From: Isochrysis galbana
Taxonomy: Eukaryota > Haptophyta > Isochrysidales > Isochrysidaceae
Length of the DNA stretch: 64,000 bases
Assembly (NCBI GenBank): GCA_018136815.1
Contig: CM030941.1
Coordinates: forward strand, 2,540,993-2,604,992
Reading direction: 5' to 3'
This document shows, one piece after another, positions 63,049 through 64,000 of this stretch. A program made the position numbers and the translations under genes. How positions within the stretch are numbered: position 1 is the stretch's first letter; every line of letters starts with the position of its first letter. The notes under the pieces were generated by a model. The model was not told the DNA's origin. It made no database searches and saw nothing but the letters and a program-made list of their open reading frames with translations.

Positions 63049-64000
63049 AACTCACACTTCGCTCCCCAGTAGAGATGGAGGAGCACGTTATGGAGGGAAC
63101 ACTGGACTGTGTTCACCCGCCGGTACTGGGGCAACGAGGGCGCCTACGGGAGGTCGCGAGAAGAGAGGTGGAGGGTGGGAACAGAGCAAGGAAGAAAGGA
63201 GAGCAAAGAGGGGAGGACAAACGGCAACCAGGAACACAGTGCTCTGGAGGAGACGGTACTGGTGAAGGGAGGAGCGGGATGGTGGTGCGACCGGGCCGCC
63301 AACCCCCCCCCCCACACACACACACCCGTAGAAAAGAAGGAAGCGGGCTGGTGTAGCGGGTTGGCCCTCACCGGCGGCGGGCGCGCGCGCACGAATGAGC
63401 TGTGGTGATGTGTCACAAGAGAGGTGAGGGGGCAGAACAAGACGGGGGGTTCTGTACCCTGGTGACCAAGACGGACACTGCTGTTGGAAGAGAACGACGC
63501 GAGGCGAGGGAGGCGGGTGGCAAGAGCAGAGGGGCGGAGAGCGCACAGTGGAGAGAGAGGAAGCGCGGCGGCGAGAGGGGAAGCGGCGCGGCGAGGCCGA
63601 AGGGAGGGAGAAGAAGGTGGCGTCAATGAGCGGCGGGCGAGGGGGGCCGTGCGGGTGGGGCGGCAGTGTCGAAATGCGCGGGGTGTCAGAATGCGCGGGA
63701 GAAGTGGCGAGCGCGGAGGGAGAGGGGGCAGTTCTGAAAGCGCGCACCAGGCTCTTGACAAAAAAAAAACGATCGCTTTCAAAGGAATTCGATCAATTTT
63801 CTTTGGAGGGGAAAACCAACATGGGATATCAGGAGATATCGTGATTTCAACGATATATCCACCCTGCCCCAAATCGAGTGAATGGAGTCAGACCACGTGT
63901 GTGTTTCAACATGTGAAGGGTCAAGTTGACTCAAGTAACCTCCAGGTGACAATGAAAGGTGTCAGCAGGGATGGGGATAATTGAACGCTTTTGGTCTTTA

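Larger units (their letters stand above)
60866..63997. mobile_element. 3.13-kb element with perfect 174-bp terminal inverted repeats
   Basis: 60866-61039 and 63824-63997 are exact reverse complements over 174 bases, starting AGACCAAAAGCGTTCAATTA. A diverged third copy of the same end is at 54183. Inside are a small plus-strand frame (61301-61690), tandem repeats (61784-62110), a 210-codon minus-strand frame (62416-63048) and purine-rich DNA. No transposase is recognisable, so it is probably non-autonomous. The perfect match of the ends indicates recent movement. Only 3 bp of right flank remain in the window, so a target-site duplication cannot be read. Confidence 0.85.

Noticed and set aside
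1-64000. tRNA, rRNA or CRISPR arrays
   Set aside because: I saw no cloverleaf with a recognisable anticodon arm, no rRNA core sequence and no spacer-repeat array; the tandem repeats present have no variable spacers.

Overview
This window is nuclear DNA from a eukaryote, most likely a photosynthetic protist with a large, repeat-rich genome. Four lines of evidence support this: GT-AG introns of about 95-190 bp interrupt several genes; extremely proline-rich SPPPP-type extracellular linkers resemble the hydroxyproline-rich proteins of green algae; one gene encodes a likely organelle-targeted thioredoxin-like ferredoxin/helical-repeat protein; and non-LTR, LTR, hAT and TIR elements are all present. 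A prasinophyte green alga of the Cymbomonas/Pyramimonas type would fit, but that is an inference and a haptophyte or other alga is not excluded.

Layout. 1-3.2 kb: a short coding remnant, a frameshifted LINE 3' end (minus strand) and an array of GC-rich palindromes. 3.2-5.4 kb: a four-exon coiled-coil gene (plus). 5.4-9.9 kb: repeats, including a minisatellite-bearing dispersed element, a long hairpin and a possible gag fragment. 9.9-13.6 kb: two intronless minus-strand genes, a ferredoxin-like/helical-repeat protein and a short coiled-coil protein with a possible N-myristoylation site and a barrel-like C-terminus. 13.6-17.9 kb: dispersed repeats. 17.9-19.5 kb: a GT61-type glycosyltransferase gene (minus). 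19.9-24.1 kb: a second copy of the dispersed element, an SPPPP reading frame and a small secreted acidic protein. 24.1-25.5 kb: a two-exon gene of unknown function (minus). 26.4-29.5 kb: a 5'-truncated LINE with an intact reverse transcriptase frame (plus). 30.3-31.8 kb: a five-exon NIF3-family gene (plus). 32.1-35.1 kb: repeats and an LTR-retrotransposon relic in pol-LTR-gag order.

36.4-53.4 kb: the centrepiece, one enormous plus-strand gene of about 17 kb. It encodes, in order, a hydrophobic leader, seven WxGxxW propeller-type repeats, about 1,800 residues of proline-rich linker, a GAIN/GPS-like region, a filamin/Ig-like region, a GCC2/GCC3-type cysteine-rich region, about nine membrane segments, a TIR domain and a second conserved cytosolic domain. 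The whole stretch from just after the GPS to that last domain is then repeated a second time in the same frame. Three single-C deletions in poly-C tracts interrupt the proline-rich part; together they add up to -3, so the frame is regained.

53.4-57.4 kb: hAT transposase remains and repeats. 57.6-59.1 kb: a three-exon gene with a degenerate J domain and PPR repeats (plus). 59.8-64 kb: a retroelement ORF1-like fragment interrupted by a 3.1-kb element with perfect 174-bp terminal inverted repeats.

The host genes do not form an operon or an obvious pathway. Several (ferredoxin-like protein, J/PPR protein, barrel-like protein) look organellar, while the giant gene looks like a cell-surface receptor that signals through TIR domains.
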